Of a DNA stretch of 64,000 bases, positions 25,432 through 34,982 are shown in pieces. The notes under the pieces were generated by a model. It ran no database searches, was not told the DNA's origin, and was given only the letters and a program-made list of their open reading frames with translations. The stretch's first letter is position 1; each line of letters begins with the position of its first letter. Source of the stretch: Herbiconiux aconitum (GTDB lineage: Bacteria; Actinomycetota; Actinomycetes; Actinomycetales; Microbacteriaceae); assembly GCF_024979235.1 (NCBI RefSeq), contig NZ_JANLCM010000001.1:1426001-1490000 (forward strand). Reading direction: 5' to 3'. A program made the position numbers and the translations under genes.

Positions 25432-26685
25432 TCAGCGCCTCTCGAGCAGGGTGATCACCTCGAGGTGCCCGGTTTGCGGAAACATGTCGAGCATGCGCGC
25501 TCGACGCACCACGAACGAGGGCATGGCAGCGAGGTCTTTCGCGAGTGAGACCGGGTTGCAGCTCGAGTAGATGACGGTGCGGGCTCCGGATGCGTCGAGC
25601 CGCGCCGCGAGGTCGGGCCCGATCCCGCGGCGGGGCGGGTTGACGATCACGAGCTCCGGCCGGGGGAAAGCGGTATCGCCGGGGCCGGCGCCGCCTCGCG
25701 CGCTCGCGATCTCGCTCGCGCCCACGCCGGCGCTGCCTCCCGCGCTTGCGCTCGCGTTGTCGCCCTCGCCCACACCGGCGATCTGGGTCACGCCGGCGCT
25801 CCCGCCGAGGAACGCGGTCGCATCCCCCACCTCGAACGTCGTGTCGGACAGCCCGGCGTCCCGCGCACTCAGCCGGGCGCTCGCCACCGCGTCGGCGCTC
25901 GTCTCCACGCCCACGACCCGGCGTCCGGGCGCGGCCACGTGCAGGGCGAAGCCGCCCACGCCGCAGTAGAGATCCCACACGGAGCTCGGCGCGGCCTCGT
26001 CGACCCAGCGCTGCGCCTGAGCGTAGAGCTGCTCGGCGACCGCGGTGTTGGTCTGGAAGAAGCTCTGTGGCCGCAGGTGCAGTGCCACCTCGCCGAGACG
26101 CATCGTGAGGGTCTCCCGCTCGGTCAGCACGATCTCGCGGTCGCCCTCCACCACCGCCTTGTGCTCGGGCAGCAGATTGACCGACACGACGACGGCGCGC
26201 GGCAGTACCTCCTGCAGCCACGGCAGGTGCTCGCGGATGCGATCCACCGTGGCTTCGTTCCGCACCACGAAGCGCACCAGGAGTTCGCCGCCGGGCGCCT
26301 CCGTCACGAGCACGTACTTCGCCTCGCCACTCCGGTCCGGCACGTTGTAGGGGGTGAGGCCCGCGCGCGTGATGAAGGCGGCGAGCGCGGGGAGCGCATC
26401 CTGGATCCCGGGCATCAGGATGCCGCACCCCTGCAGATCGACGCCCTGCCCGCGGCCGTCCAGGATGCCGAGCGTCGGCCGTTCGAGAGTGCCGCCCACC
26501 ACCATCTTCGCCTTGTTGCGGTAACCGGCTTCGGTGCTCGCCACGGGTGGCAGCCAGTCGATCGCACCGAACCCGGCCAGCAGCTTCCGGCACAGGGCGT
26601 CTTTGGCGGCCAGTTGCTCTGCGTAGGGCTGCCCCATGTGCGTGCACGACCGGCAGAGCCCGGCGTCGAAGTAGGAGCACTGCAT
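25432..26685 (-). CDS. rlmC: 23S rRNA (uracil-C5)-methyltransferase, RlmC/RlmD family
   Basis: 417 residues. The N-terminus has the cysteine cluster of the 4Fe-4S binding type (MQCSYFDAGLCRSC), typical of RlmC-like U747 methyltransferases. The SAM motif is VWDLYCGVGGFAL, the NPPRRG loop is present, and the catalytic Cys376 is in SSCNPVSL. An unusual Gly/Ala/Ser-rich stretch of about 45 residues (near 292-337), with GGSAGV twice, interrupts the methyltransferase fold just before NPPRRG. The gene is divergent from the HerA-like ATPase. ATG 26685 is chosen because the family N-terminus starts there. Confidence 0.87.
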   Translation of the reverse strand: MQCSYFDAGLCRSCTHMGQPYAEQLAAKDALCRKLLAGFGAIDWLPPVASTEAGYRNKAKMVVGGTLERPTLGILDGRGQGVDLQGCGILMPGIQDALPALAAFITRAGLTPYNVPDRSGEAKYVLVTEAPGGELLVRFVVRNEATVDRIREHLPWLQEVLPRAVVVSVNLLPEHKAVVEGDREIVLTERETLTMRLGEVALHLRPQSFFQTNTAVAEQLYAQAQRWVDEAAPSSVWDLYCGVGGFALHVAAPGRRVVGVETSADAVASARLSARDAGLSDTTFEVGDATAFLGGSAGVTQIAGVGEGDNASASAGGSAGVGASEIASARGGAGPGDTAFPRPELVIVNPPRRGIGPDLAARLDASGARTVIYSSCNPVSLAKDLAAMPSFVVRRARMLDMFPQTGHLEVITLLERR

Positions 26686-26781
26686 GGGCCCCCATTCTAC
26701 GAACCCTCCCGGCCGGTATCGGCGGAGATCCCCAAACGTCGCGACCACCGGCGAGCTATGGGGGCGCGGATGCCACGACGC

Positions 26782-26792
26782 TTGGAGAAGTC
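26782..26792 (+). repeat. intergenic word TTGGAGAAGTC (copy 1)
   Basis: TTGGAGAAGTC occurs in the gap between rlmC and the HerA-like gene. The same word, extended to TTGGAGAAGTCCG, recurs at 34167 and as an inverted pair at 48967/49026, always in intergenic DNA. Function unknown. The rest of this 206-bp gap shows nothing else clear. Confidence 0.45.
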
Positions 26793-26891
26793 AGCGGTGT
26801 GCGGTGGGGCGTCGGCTAGCATCGGCGGCAGGACGCGTGAAGGGGCGCATCCCGCCTGCACCGGCTCCGGTGCCTCGCTGAGGAGCTCCGC

Positions 26892-28271
26892 ATGACCCAC
26901 GCTTCGTCGCTCGACGGCCGTTCCTTTCGTTTCGACCACTTCGACGGGGTGCCCTTCGTGCCCGGCGGGTTCGTGGCGCTCACCGAACCCGACGGGCGAA
27001 TTCAGCTCGGTCAGGTCGACGCGGTCTCGGTCACGGTCGACGGCGCGCACTCCGGCACCGGCCGCCTGCTCGGCCTGGTGGGCGACGACGGCCGGATGCG
27101 CAGCCGGGTCGGAGCGCCGTTCCGCATCGCCGAGGTCACAGAGGCGGGCGACGACGCGATCGACCACATCTTCACCGACGCGGGAGCCACCCTGGCGATC
27201 GGGCAGCTCAACGAATCGCCCGAGGTGGCGGCGCGCCTCGTTCCGGGCCGCTTCAACCGGCACACCTTCTGGTGCGGTCAGAGCGGATCGGGCAAGACCT
27301 ACGCCCTCGGCGTGGTTCTCGAGCAACTGCTCGTCGCGACCCGCCTGCCGATGGTGGTGTTCGACCCGAACGGCGACTTCGTGCGCCTGCGCGAGCTGCG
27401 CGAGGCCACGCAGCAGGACGCAGCCGACCAGACCGCCCTGGCCGGCCGCGCCATCCGGGTGCTGCGCCCCGAGCATGCCGGCGGCGATCCGCTCCGGGTG
27501 CGCTTCACCGAGATGAGTATGCGCTCCCGGGCCGCCGTGCTCGGCATCGATCCGCTGACCGACCGTGCCGAGTACAACGCGCTGATGCACCTCGAGCTCG
27601 AGTACGGCATCGAAGATCAAGACCAGATCATTCCGCGCCTGCGCGCTACCGGCGACCCCGCCGCGGTGGCCCTCGCCCTGCGCATCGACAACCTCCGCCT
27701 GCTCGAGTGGGACCTCTGGTCGGGCGACACCGAGGCCGTGACAGACGCTCTCGAGGAGCGCCCCGATGCCACCGTGCTCGACATCGGCGGCTTCACCTTC
27801 CCCGACGAGCACCTCGTCGTCGCCCTGTCGGTGCTCGACGACCTTTGGGCAAAGCGCGAGCAGCGCCGCCCGATCCTGATCGTGATCGACGAGGCGCACA
27901 ACCTCTGCGCACCCGATCCGGACAGCCCGCTCGGCCGCGCCGTGCGCGACCGCATCGTGCAGATCGCCGCCGAAGGGCGCAAGTTCGGGCTCTGGCTGCT
28001 GCTGTCGACGCAACGGCCCTCGAAAGTGCATTCGGGCATCCTGTCGCAGTGCGACAACCTGGCACTGATGAAGATGAGCTCGCCGGTCGACCTCGCCGAA
28101 CTCGCCACGATCTTCGGTTTCGCGCCCGCTGCGCTGCTCGAGCGATCGCCGGCGTTCCGGCAGGGCGAGGCGCTCTTCGCGGGCGGCTTCGTGCCCGCTC
28201 CCACCGTGGCCCGCATGCGCACCCGCCTCACCGAGGAGGGCGGAGTCGACGTGCGCGTGCCGATGCGCTGA
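26892..28271 (+). CDS. HerA-like ATP-binding protein (DUF87 type)
   Basis: 459 residues of an FtsK/HerA-fold ATPase. Walker A GQSGSGKT is near residue 137, Walker B ILIVIDEAHNL near residue 335, and a sensor/arginine-rich LLLSTQRPSKV segment follows. The N-terminal beta-barrel-like region resembles the HAS domain. Family members pump or unwind DNA, often with a NurA-type nuclease partner, but no nuclease gene adjoins this one, and it does not look like an antiphage locus. Precise function unknown. Confidence 0.85.
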   Translation: MTHASSLDGRSFRFDHFDGVPFVPGGFVALTEPDGRIQLGQVDAVSVTVDGAHSGTGRLLGLVGDDGRMRSRVGAPFRIAEVTEAGDDAIDHIFTDAGATLAIGQLNESPEVAARLVPGRFNRHTFWCGQSGSGKTYALGVVLEQLLVATRLPMVVFDPNGDFVRLRELREATQQDAADQTALAGRAIRVLRPEHAGGDPLRVRFTEMSMRSRAAVLGIDPLTDRAEYNALMHLELEYGIEDQDQIIPRLRATGDPAAVALALRIDNLRLLEWDLWSGDTEAVTDALEERPDATVLDIGGFTFPDEHLVVALSVLDDLWAKREQRRPILIVIDEAHNLCAPDPDSPLGRAVRDRIVQIAAEGRKFGLWLLLSTQRPSKVHSGILSQCDNLALMKMSSPVDLAELATIFGFAPAALLERSPAFRQGEALFAGGFVPAPTVARMRTRLTEEGGVDVRVPMR

Positions 28272-28295
28272 CCGCCTCACCCGGCAGCAAGCGTC

Positions 28296-28363
28296 GTTTC
28301 GGGAGGAGGAGAAGCGAACGAACCCCGTATACAGCCGTCGTTCACATCTCCTCCCCCCGAAAC
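28296..28363. promoter_or_regulatory. 17-bp inverted repeat with a GTATAC site in its loop, upstream of the prp cluster
   Basis: GTTTCGGGAGGAGGAGA (28296-28312) is nearly complementary to 28347-28363, with one mismatch. The 34-nt loop contains GTATAC at 28327-28332. There is no T-tract, so this is unlikely to be a simple terminator. It lies between the HerA-like gene and the GntR gene; it may be a structured RNA element or a protein-binding site. Confidence 0.5.
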
Positions 28364-28412
28364 GGTCATCATGACGATGGCGACTCGTCATGCGTCCACC
28401 GCATCCCGCGCT

Positions 28413-28473
28413 CTGTATACAGAAGAGCTTGAGAAGGGCCCTTCGCGGAGGTAGAGTGGCCATAATGTATACA
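28413..28473 (+). promoter_or_regulatory. prp cluster promoter with two flanking GTATAC operators
   Basis: A promoter reads TTGAGA (28429-28434), 17-bp spacer, TAGAGT (28452-28457). CTGTATACAG (28413-28422) lies just upstream of the -35, and TGTATACA (28466-28473) lies near the start point. Both are perfect palindromes. A third GTATAC is at 28327. FCD-type GntR proteins bind such sites, and the first gene here is one, so autorepression of the operon is likely. Confidence 0.65.
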
Positions 28474-28490
28474 CAGGGGATGGGCCGCTG

Positions 28491-29198
28491 ATGGCGCGCG
28501 CGAGCGAGACGGCCTACGCCGCTCTCCGCGATGAGATCCTCTCCTGGGATCTCGCGCCCGGCACCGTGCTGGCCGAGGTCGAGCTCTCCGGCCGCCTCGG
28601 CATCTCTCGCACCCCGGTGCGCGAAGCTCTTGCCCGCCTCGTGGCCGACGGTCTCGCCGCGCCGCAGGGCGGTCGCGGTCTCGTGGTCACCCCGGTCGAA
28701 GCCGAGAACGTGACCGAGCTGTTCGAACTGCGCCAGGCCCTCGAGTCGCAGGCGGCGTCGCTGGCAGCGCTGCGCCGCGAGCTGCCCCCGTTCCGAGCTC
28801 TGCAAGACGAGTTCCGCGAGGTGCCCGCGTTGCTCGCCGACCCCGATCCGGGCCGCCACTCCTACTACGACCTGGTTGCGCGCTTCGACGACGCAGTGGA
28901 CGAGGCGGTGCAGAACCCCTTCCTCGTCTCAGCCCTCACCGCGGTGCGCACGCACCTCGCACGCCTCCGCCGCCTCTCGCGCGACAACCCGGCGCGCCTG
29001 CTCGAGGCCGCGCGGGAGCACCTGCTCATCGTCGACGCCATCGTCGACGGCGACGCCCGGCTTGCCGCCGACGCGACGCGGGTGCACCTCTACCGGAGCC
29101 TCCAATCCACCCTGGGTTCGCTCGACCGTTCACTCGGCGGCAACCCTTCCCTGATAGACAGCACAGCAGTGCGAGAAAAGGATGCGACACCGCGATGA
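28491..29198 (+). CDS. GntR-family (FCD) regulator of the 2-methylcitrate cluster
   Basis: 235 residues. The winged helix has the [18 protein letters not shown] signature (about residues 40-57), followed by an all-helical FCD ligand domain with Asp/His residues for metal or effector binding. It is the first gene of the propionate cluster; its stop overlaps the prpD ATG by 4 bp. The flanking GTATAC palindromes at 28413-28473 suggest autoregulation. A methylcitrate pathway intermediate is the expected effector (inference). Confidence 0.9.
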   Translation: MARASETAYAALRDEILSWDLAPGTVLAEVELSGRLGISRTPVREALARLVADGLAAPQGGRGLVVTPVEAENVTELFELRQALESQAASLAALRRELPPFRALQDEFREVPALLADPDPGRHSYYDLVARFDDAVDEAVQNPFLVSALTAVRTHLARLRRLSRDNPARLLEAAREHLLIVDAIVDGDARLAADATRVHLYRSLQSTLGSLDRSLGGNPSLIDSTAVREKDATPR

Positions 29199-30703
29199 AT
29201 CTGCACGAGGTACGAGTTCACCCGAGCGACGAGAATCTCCCGCGCGAGGAGCAACTGGCGTGGAAGATCGCCGAGGTCGCCACTGACCCGGTCGAGGTCA
29301 CGCCGGAGGTCACCGAGATGGTGATCAACCGGATGATCGACAACGCCGCGGTGGCCACCGCCTCCATCACCCGTGCCCCCGCCGTCGCGGCTCGGGCGCA
29401 GGCGCTCGACCACCCGTACACGCCCGGATCGACCGTGTTCGGCGTCGAGGGCCGCTTCGACCCCGAGTGGGCGGCCTGGGCCAACGGCGTCGCCGTGCGC
29501 GAGCTCGACTACCACGACACCTTCCTCGCGGCCGAGTACTCCCACCCGGGCGACAACATCCCGCCGATCCTCGCCGTCGCCCAGCACACCGGGAGCACCG
29601 GCTCCGCGCTGCTCAGAGGGATCGCCACGGGCTACGAGATCCAGGTCGACCTGGTGAAGGCGATCAGCCTGCACAAGCACAAGATCGACCACGTCGCGCA
29701 CCTCGGCCCGAGCGCCGCGGCCGGCATCGGAACGTTGCTCGGACTGGACACCACGACCATCTTCCAGGCCATCGGCCAGGCACTGCACACCACAACGGCC
29801 ACGCGCCAGTCGCGCAAGGGCGAGATCTCCACCTGGAAGGCGCACGCCCCCGCCTTCGCCGGCAAGATGGCCGTCGAAGCGGTCGACCGGGCGATGCGCG
29901 GCCAGACCAGCCCCACCCCGATCTACGAGGGTGAAGACGGCGTGATCGCGTGGCTACTCGACGGACCGGATGCGCGCTACAGCGTGCCGTTGCCCGCCAA
30001 GGGCGAGGCCAAGCGCGCCATCCTGGACACGTACACCAAGGAGCACTCGGCCGAATATCAGGCACAGGCCTGGATCGACCTGGCCCGAAAGCTCCACAAC
30101 GAGCATCCTGAACTCATCGACCCGGCCAACATCGGCAGCGTCACCATCCACACCAGCCACCACACGCACTACGTGATCGGATCCGGCGCCAACGACCCGC
30201 AGAAGTACGACCCGACCGCGAGCCGTGAGACGCTCGACCACTCGATCCCGTACATCTTCACCGTCGCGTTGCAGGACGGCGCGTGGCACCACGTCGACTC
30301 CTACGCGCCCGAGCGTGCCGGCCGGGCGGACACGGTCGAGCTCTGGCAGAAGGTGCGCACCCTCGAAGACCCCGAGTGGACCCGCCGCTACCACTCGAAC
30401 GATCCTGCCGAGAAGGCGTTCGGCGGCCGGGTGGAGATCATCCTGACCGACGGATCGACCGTCACCGACGAGATCGCGGTGGCCGATGCGCATCCGCTCG
30501 GTGCCCGCCCCTTCGCCCGGGCCGACTACATCCGCAAGTTCGAGACGCTCGCCGATGGCGTGGTGGAGGATGCGGAGATCGCCCGCTTCCTCGCCCTCGC
30601 GCAGCGCCTGCCCGAGCTCGACGCCGCCGAGCTGCCGGGCCTCACCGTCGCAGCGCGCCCGGGCCTTCTCGAGTCGATTCCGCTCCCGAAGGGACTCTTC
30701 TGA
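29195..30703 (+). CDS. prpD: 2-methylcitrate dehydratase (MmgE/PrpD family)
   Basis: 502 residues, full length for PrpD. It dehydrates 2-methylcitrate to 2-methyl-cis-aconitate in propionate breakdown. Family features: the [17 protein letters not shown] and [21 protein letters not shown] region near residues 70-125, and the [20 protein letters not shown] segment later. Overlaps with the gntR stop (ATGA) and the prpB start (TGATG) show tight coupling. Confidence 0.95.
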   Translation: MNLHEVRVHPSDENLPREEQLAWKIAEVATDPVEVTPEVTEMVINRMIDNAAVATASITRAPAVAARAQALDHPYTPGSTVFGVEGRFDPEWAAWANGVAVRELDYHDTFLAAEYSHPGDNIPPILAVAQHTGSTGSALLRGIATGYEIQVDLVKAISLHKHKIDHVAHLGPSAAAGIGTLLGLDTTTIFQAIGQALHTTTATRQSRKGEISTWKAHAPAFAGKMAVEAVDRAMRGQTSPTPIYEGEDGVIAWLLDGPDARYSVPLPAKGEAKRAILDTYTKEHSAEYQAQAWIDLARKLHNEHPELIDPANIGSVTIHTSHHTHYVIGSGANDPQKYDPTASRETLDHSIPYIFTVALQDGAWHHVDSYAPERAGRADTVELWQKVRTLEDPEWTRRYHSNDPAEKAFGGRVEIILTDGSTVTDEIAVADAHPLGARPFARADYIRKFETLADGVVEDAEIARFLALAQRLPELDAAELPGLTVAARPGLLESIPLPKGLF

Positions 30704-31608
30704 TGCTGTACTCCACCATCCCCGCCGCCGAGAAGCGCGCCGCCTTCCGTGCCGCCCTGAACTCCGGCGAACTGCTCCGGATGCCCGGGGCCTTCAACCC
30801 GCTGTCGGCCCGCCTGATCGAGGAGAAGGGCTTCGAAGGCGTCTACATCTCGGGCGCTGTGATCGCCGCCGACCTGGGGCTCCCGGACATCGGACTCACC
30901 ACCCTCAGCGAGGTGGCCGGTCGCGGCGCGCAGATCGCGCGGATGACGAACCTGCCCACCCTGATCGACGCCGACACCGGATTCGGCGAGCCGATGAACG
31001 TGGCGCGCACCGTGCAGACCCTCGAAGACGCCGGCATCGCGGGCCTGCACATCGAAGACCAGGTGAACCCGAAGCGCTGCGGACATCTCGACGGCAAAGC
31101 CGTGGTCGACGCCGACACCGCGGTGAAGCGCATCCGTGCCGCCGCCGACGCTCGTCGCGACCCGAACCTGCTCATCATGGCCCGCACCGATGTGCGCGGA
31201 GTCGACGGCCTCGGTGCGGCGATCGACCGCGCCAAGCAACTGGTGGATGCAGGCGCCGACGCGATCTTCCCCGAGGCGATGGCCGACCTCGGCGAGTTCG
31301 AGGCGATGCGCGCAGCCGTGTCGGTGCCGATCCTGGCCAACATGACCGAGTTCGGCAAGAGCGAGCTCTTCTCGACGCAGCAGCTGAAAGACGTGGGCGT
31401 GAACCTCGTGATCTATCCGGTGTCGCTGTTGCGCATCGCGATGGGCGCGGCCGAGCGCGGCCTCGATACCCTGGTGGCCGAAGGATCGCTGAAGAGCGAG
31501 GTTCCGACGATGCAGACGAGGGCTCGGCTCTACGAGCTGCTCGACTACGCCGCCTACAACGCCTTCGACACGTCCATTTTCGATTTCGATGTTCCGGATG
31601 CGCGCTGA
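30703..31608 (+). CDS. prpB: methylisocitrate lyase
   Basis: 301 residues of the isocitrate lyase/PEP mutase superfamily. The catalytic-loop motif is KRCGH, with Cys126 as proton donor; Mg-binding acidic residues lie in DADTGFGEP and HIEDQ. It splits 2-methylisocitrate into pyruvate and succinate. The ATG overlaps the prpD stop by one base (TGATG). Length fits PrpB (about 300), not AceA (about 430). Confidence 0.94.
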   Translation: MLYSTIPAAEKRAAFRAALNSGELLRMPGAFNPLSARLIEEKGFEGVYISGAVIAADLGLPDIGLTTLSEVAGRGAQIARMTNLPTLIDADTGFGEPMNVARTVQTLEDAGIAGLHIEDQVNPKRCGHLDGKAVVDADTAVKRIRAAADARRDPNLLIMARTDVRGVDGLGAAIDRAKQLVDAGADAIFPEAMADLGEFEAMRAAVSVPILANMTEFGKSELFSTQQLKDVGVNLVIYPVSLLRIAMGAAERGLDTLVAEGSLKSEVPTMQTRARLYELLDYAAYNAFDTSIFDFDVPDAR

Positions 31609-31659
31609 ACGGCGCATCCTTGACTGCGCGACGCATGATCTGATGCACGGAGGAGTGAG

Positions 31660-32772
31660 ATGACAGAGGAAATCCGCAAGGGACTCGCCGGGGTGGTGGT
31701 GGACTACACCGCGGTCTCGAAGGTCAACCCCGACACGAACTCGCTGCTCTACCGCGGCTACCCGGTGCAAGAACTGGCGGCAAACTGCACGTTCGAGCAG
31801 GTGGCCTATCTGCTGTGGAACGGGGAGCTGCCGACCGATGCCGAGCTCGCAGCCTTCGAGCAGGCGGAGCGTTCGCAGCGGGCGCTCGACCCGGCGGTGA
31901 AGCGCATCATCGACGAACTGCCCCTCACGGCGCATCCGATGGACGTGCTGCGCACGGCCGTCAGCGTCGTGGGAGCACTCGACCCCTCGTGGAACGACTC
32001 GTCACCCGAGGGGAACCTCGCGAAGTCGGTGACGCTGCTGGCCAAGATTCCGGCGATGGTCGCCTACGACCAGCGGCGTCGGCGTGGGCAAGACCTGGTG
32101 GAACCGGATGCCTCGCTCGGCTTCTCGGCGAACTTCCTGAACATGACGTTCGGTTCGGTGCCCTCCGACGTGGTCGTCGACGCCTTCGACGTGTCGATGA
32201 TCCTCTACGCGGAGCACTCCTTCAACGCCTCGACCTTCACCGCGCGCGTAGTGACCTCGACGCTCGCCGACCTCTATTCGGCGGTCGTCGCTGCGATCGG
32301 TGCGCTGAAGGGCCCCCTGCACGGCGGGGCGAACGAGGCCGTGATGCACGTGTTCGACGAGATCGGGTCGGCCGACCGCGCTGAAGCCTGGCTCGACGAC
32401 GCCCTGGCGTCCAAACGCAAGATCATGGGCTTCGGGCACCGGGTCTACAAGAACGGTGACTCGCGCGTGCCCACGATGAAGACGGCGCTCGACACGCTGA
32501 TCGAGGAGTACGATCGCCCCGATCTGCTGGCGCTCTACACGGCGCTCGACGAGACCATGCAGGCGCGCAAGAACATCAAGCCGAACCTCGACTACCCGTC
32601 GGGGCCGGCGTATCACCTGATGGGCTTCGACACCGAGATGTTCACGCCGCTGTTCGTGGCGGCGCGCATCACGGGCTGGACGGCGCACATCATGGAGCAG
32701 CTCGCGTCGAACGCGCTCATCCGCCCGCTCTCGGAGTACAACGGGCCCGAGGAGCGCCACCTCGCCGGCTGA
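31660..32772 (+). CDS. prpC: 2-methylcitrate synthase (citrate synthase family)
   Basis: 370 residues, the short class of citrate synthase. Catalytic residues are expected at His in LHGGANEAV, His in GFGHRVYKN, and Asp in the LDYPSGPAY area. It joins propionyl-CoA to oxaloacetate. Clear GGAGGAG ribosome site; 51 bp after prpB. The surrounding prp genes make methylcitrate synthase a better call than the TCA enzyme, though both activities are known in such proteins. Confidence 0.93.
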   Translation: MTEEIRKGLAGVVVDYTAVSKVNPDTNSLLYRGYPVQELAANCTFEQVAYLLWNGELPTDAELAAFEQAERSQRALDPAVKRIIDELPLTAHPMDVLRTAVSVVGALDPSWNDSSPEGNLAKSVTLLAKIPAMVAYDQRRRRGQDLVEPDASLGFSANFLNMTFGSVPSDVVVDAFDVSMILYAEHSFNASTFTARVVTSTLADLYSAVVAAIGALKGPLHGGANEAVMHVFDEIGSADRAEAWLDDALASKRKIMGFGHRVYKNGDSRVPTMKTALDTLIEEYDRPDLLALYTALDETMQARKNIKPNLDYPSGPAYHLMGFDTEMFTPLFVAARITGWTAHIMEQLASNALIRPLSEYNGPEERHLAG

Positions 32773-32849
32773 CGCCCAGGTGCGACGGATGTGACCCCCG
32801 CGACCGGCGCGGATCGTGTTGACTGTCCCTGACGACGGGGAGGGTCGGC

Positions 32850-34070
32850 ATGGACGTGAATCCGGTCGCGTTGGTCATGGTGCCGCTGCTCGCCGTGCTG
32901 GCGCCGCTCGTCGCGGCCGCGGTGGGGCGGGTGGCGAAGGTGCCGCTCGTGGTGTTCGAGATCCTGCTGGGCCTCCTGGTGGGGCCGAGCGTGCTCGGCT
33001 GGGTGCCGGCCGACGAGTTCATCGGCGTGCTCGCCAATCTCGGGCTCGCGATGCTGTTCTTCATGGCCGGGAACGAGATCGACTTCCGGGCCATCAAGGG
33101 GCGGCCGCTCGGGCGGGCGAGCCTGGGCTGGGTGATCTCGTTGGCACTCGGCCTCGTCGTGGGCCTGCTGCTCGCACCTTCGGTCGAGGCGGGCATCTTC
33201 ATCGGCGTGGCCCTCACCTCCACCGCGCTCGGCACGATCATGCCGATGCTGCGGGATGCCGGCGAGCTGTCGACCCCGTTCGGGCGTGCGGTCACCGCGG
33301 TCGGCGCCGCGGGCGAGTTCGGGCCGCTGATCGCGATCTCGCTCTTTCTGAGTGGTCGCAAACCGCTGCTCGCGGCGCTCGTGCTGATGGCGTTCGTCGT
33401 CATCACCGGGCTCGCCATCTGGCTCGCCTCGCGAGGGCCGCACACCCGGCTGCACGCCATCATCTCCGCCACCCGGCACTCCAGCGGCCAGTTCGCGGTG
33501 CGACTGGTGCTGCTGTTCGTGGCCGCACTGGTGTGCCTCAGCATCACGCTCGGGCTCGACATGCTGCTCGGCGCCTTCGCAGCGGGCGTGCTCTACCGGG
33601 TTCTGCTGGCCGGTGCCCCCGTGGCCGACAAGGAGATCATCGAGTCGAAGCTCGAGGCGGTGGCGTTCGGCTTCCTGGTGCCGATCTTCTTCGTCTACAC
33701 CGGGGTCACCTTCGACCTCACGTCACTCCTCACGTCGCCGAACGCTCTGCTGCTGCTGCCGGTGTTCCTCGTGCTGTTCCTCCTCGTGCGCGGACTGCCG
33801 GGCCTGCTCGCGGCGCCGCCGGGCGCATCCGGCAACGATCGCGCGGCGCTCGCGCTGTTCAGCGCCACGGGTCTGCCCATCATCGTGGCGGTCACCGACA
33901 TCGGGCTCGACGAAGGCGTGCTGCAGCCGGGCACCGCGTCGGCGCTGGTGGGAGCCGGGATGCTCTCGGTGCTGCTGTTCCCGCTCGTCGCGCTCGGCCG
34001 CCGCCGCAAGGCCCTGCACGGCCAACGCCTGCCGCCCGACGAGACCGTGCACGTGCCCGTGGAGGGCTGA
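32850..34070 (+). CDS. monovalent cation:proton antiporter (CPA2 type)
   Basis: 406 residues with about 12 hydrophobic helices and almost no loops, starting MDVNPVALVMVPLLAVL. The FFMAGNEIDF segment near residue 75 carries charged residues in a membrane segment, as in Na+/H+ or K+/H+ exchangers of the KefB/NapA group. No C-terminal RCK/TrkA-N regulatory domain, unlike KefB. Ion specificity cannot be told. GGGGAGGG precedes the ATG. Confidence 0.86.
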   Translation: MDVNPVALVMVPLLAVLAPLVAAAVGRVAKVPLVVFEILLGLLVGPSVLGWVPADEFIGVLANLGLAMLFFMAGNEIDFRAIKGRPLGRASLGWVISLALGLVVGLLLAPSVEAGIFIGVALTSTALGTIMPMLRDAGELSTPFGRAVTAVGAAGEFGPLIAISLFLSGRKPLLAALVLMAFVVITGLAIWLASRGPHTRLHAIISATRHSSGQFAVRLVLLFVAALVCLSITLGLDMLLGAFAAGVLYRVLLAGAPVADKEIIESKLEAVAFGFLVPIFFVYTGVTFDLTSLLTSPNALLLLPVFLVLFLLVRGLPGLLAAPPGASGNDRAALALFSATGLPIIVAVTDIGLDEGVLQPGTASALVGAGMLSVLLFPLVALGRRRKALHGQRLPPDETVHVPVEG

Positions 34071-34166
34071 CGCGGGCGGCGTCGCGGCCGTTCGGCGGTC
34101 GATGCCGCGGACAACTCCCGTCGTGACGCCCACCTCGCCCGCAGAGCGGTGCACCTGCCGCCACGG

Positions 34167-34216
34167 TTGGAGAAGTCCGGTGTCGGAAGACGGGTGTCGG
34201 ATGACGGGTGTCCGGC
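34167..34216 (+). repeat. TTGGAGAAGTCCG word (copy 2) followed by a 14-bp tandem repeat
   Basis: TTGGAGAAGTCCG is at 34167-34179. It is followed by GTGTCGGAAGACGG (34180-34193), GTGTCGGATGACGG (34194-34207) and a partial third copy. The whole lies in the 190-bp gap between the antiporter and deaminase genes. No promoter or terminator is clear around it. Confidence 0.5.
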
Positions 34217-34260
34217 GAGGCCGGATCGCGGGCCGGTGCGCATCCGTGTCAGGCTGAGGC

Positions 34261-34803
34261 ATGGCCGCATCCGACTCCGCCGCATCCGACCCGCACCGCC
34301 CCACCAGCTCGACCGGGCTCGACCCCGACGAGCTCGACGCGGGCGACCGCGAGCACCTCGAGCGCGCCGTCGCGCTCGCGCAGGCGGCCCGCGACCGCGG
34401 CGACCACCCGTTCGGCGCGTTGCTCGCCACCACCGACGGCACCGTGATCGAGGCGATGAACACCGTGAACACCGGCCACGACCCCATCGGGCATGCCGAG
34501 ACGAACCTCGTGCGCGACTCGGGTCAGCGGCTCGAGATGGCCGAGCTCGCCACGAGCACCCTCTACACGAGCACCGAACCCTGCGCGATGTGCACCGGAG
34601 CCATCTACTGGGCCGGCATCCCGCGCGTGGTCTTCGCGCTGTCGGAGCAGGCGCTTGGAGCCCTCGTGTCGGAGCAGTCCGGCGTGCCGACACTCGCCCT
34701 GCCGAGCCGCGAGGTTCTGGCCCGCGGCGGCCGCCCGGTGGAGGTCGTCGGTCCGGTGGCGCTTCCGGCTGCAACCGACGTGCATCGCGACTTCTGGGAC
34801 TGA
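34261..34803 (+). CDS. nucleoside/guanine deaminase (CMP/dCMP-type zinc deaminase)
   Basis: 180 residues. Zinc motif HAE (His78, Glu80) and PCAMC (Cys108, Cys111) match the cytidine/deoxycytidylate deaminase superfamily; the TEPCAMCTGAIYWAGIPRVVFAL context is like guanine deaminase and tRNA adenosine deaminase-related enzymes. An Asp-rich N-terminal extension precedes the core. It probably deaminates a purine base or nucleoside. Confidence 0.88.
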   Translation: MAASDSAASDPHRPTSSTGLDPDELDAGDREHLERAVALAQAARDRGDHPFGALLATTDGTVIEAMNTVNTGHDPIGHAETNLVRDSGQRLEMAELATSTLYTSTEPCAMCTGAIYWAGIPRVVFALSEQALGALVSEQSGVPTLALPSREVLARGGRPVEVVGPVALPAATDVHRDFWD

Positions 34804-34982
34804 TCCTGAGCTCGAAAGTACACAAACAGTAACAACTTTGTTTCCCGCCTGTTTAATCGACACTCGACGATTGCTGGACTCAGTACTGTTTCGAACAACC
34901 CACCGTCGGGCACGCGCCGGAGGTGGGGCTCCCGCGCGAGGCGAATGAGGTGGGCATCCCATTCCTATTGCTGAGGAGCACC

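Noticed and set aside
26892..28271. HerA-like ATPase as part of an antiphage (HerA-nuclease/SIR2-type) system
   Set aside because: No NurA, SIR2, DUF4297 or other effector gene adjoins it; neighbours are rlmC and the prp cluster.
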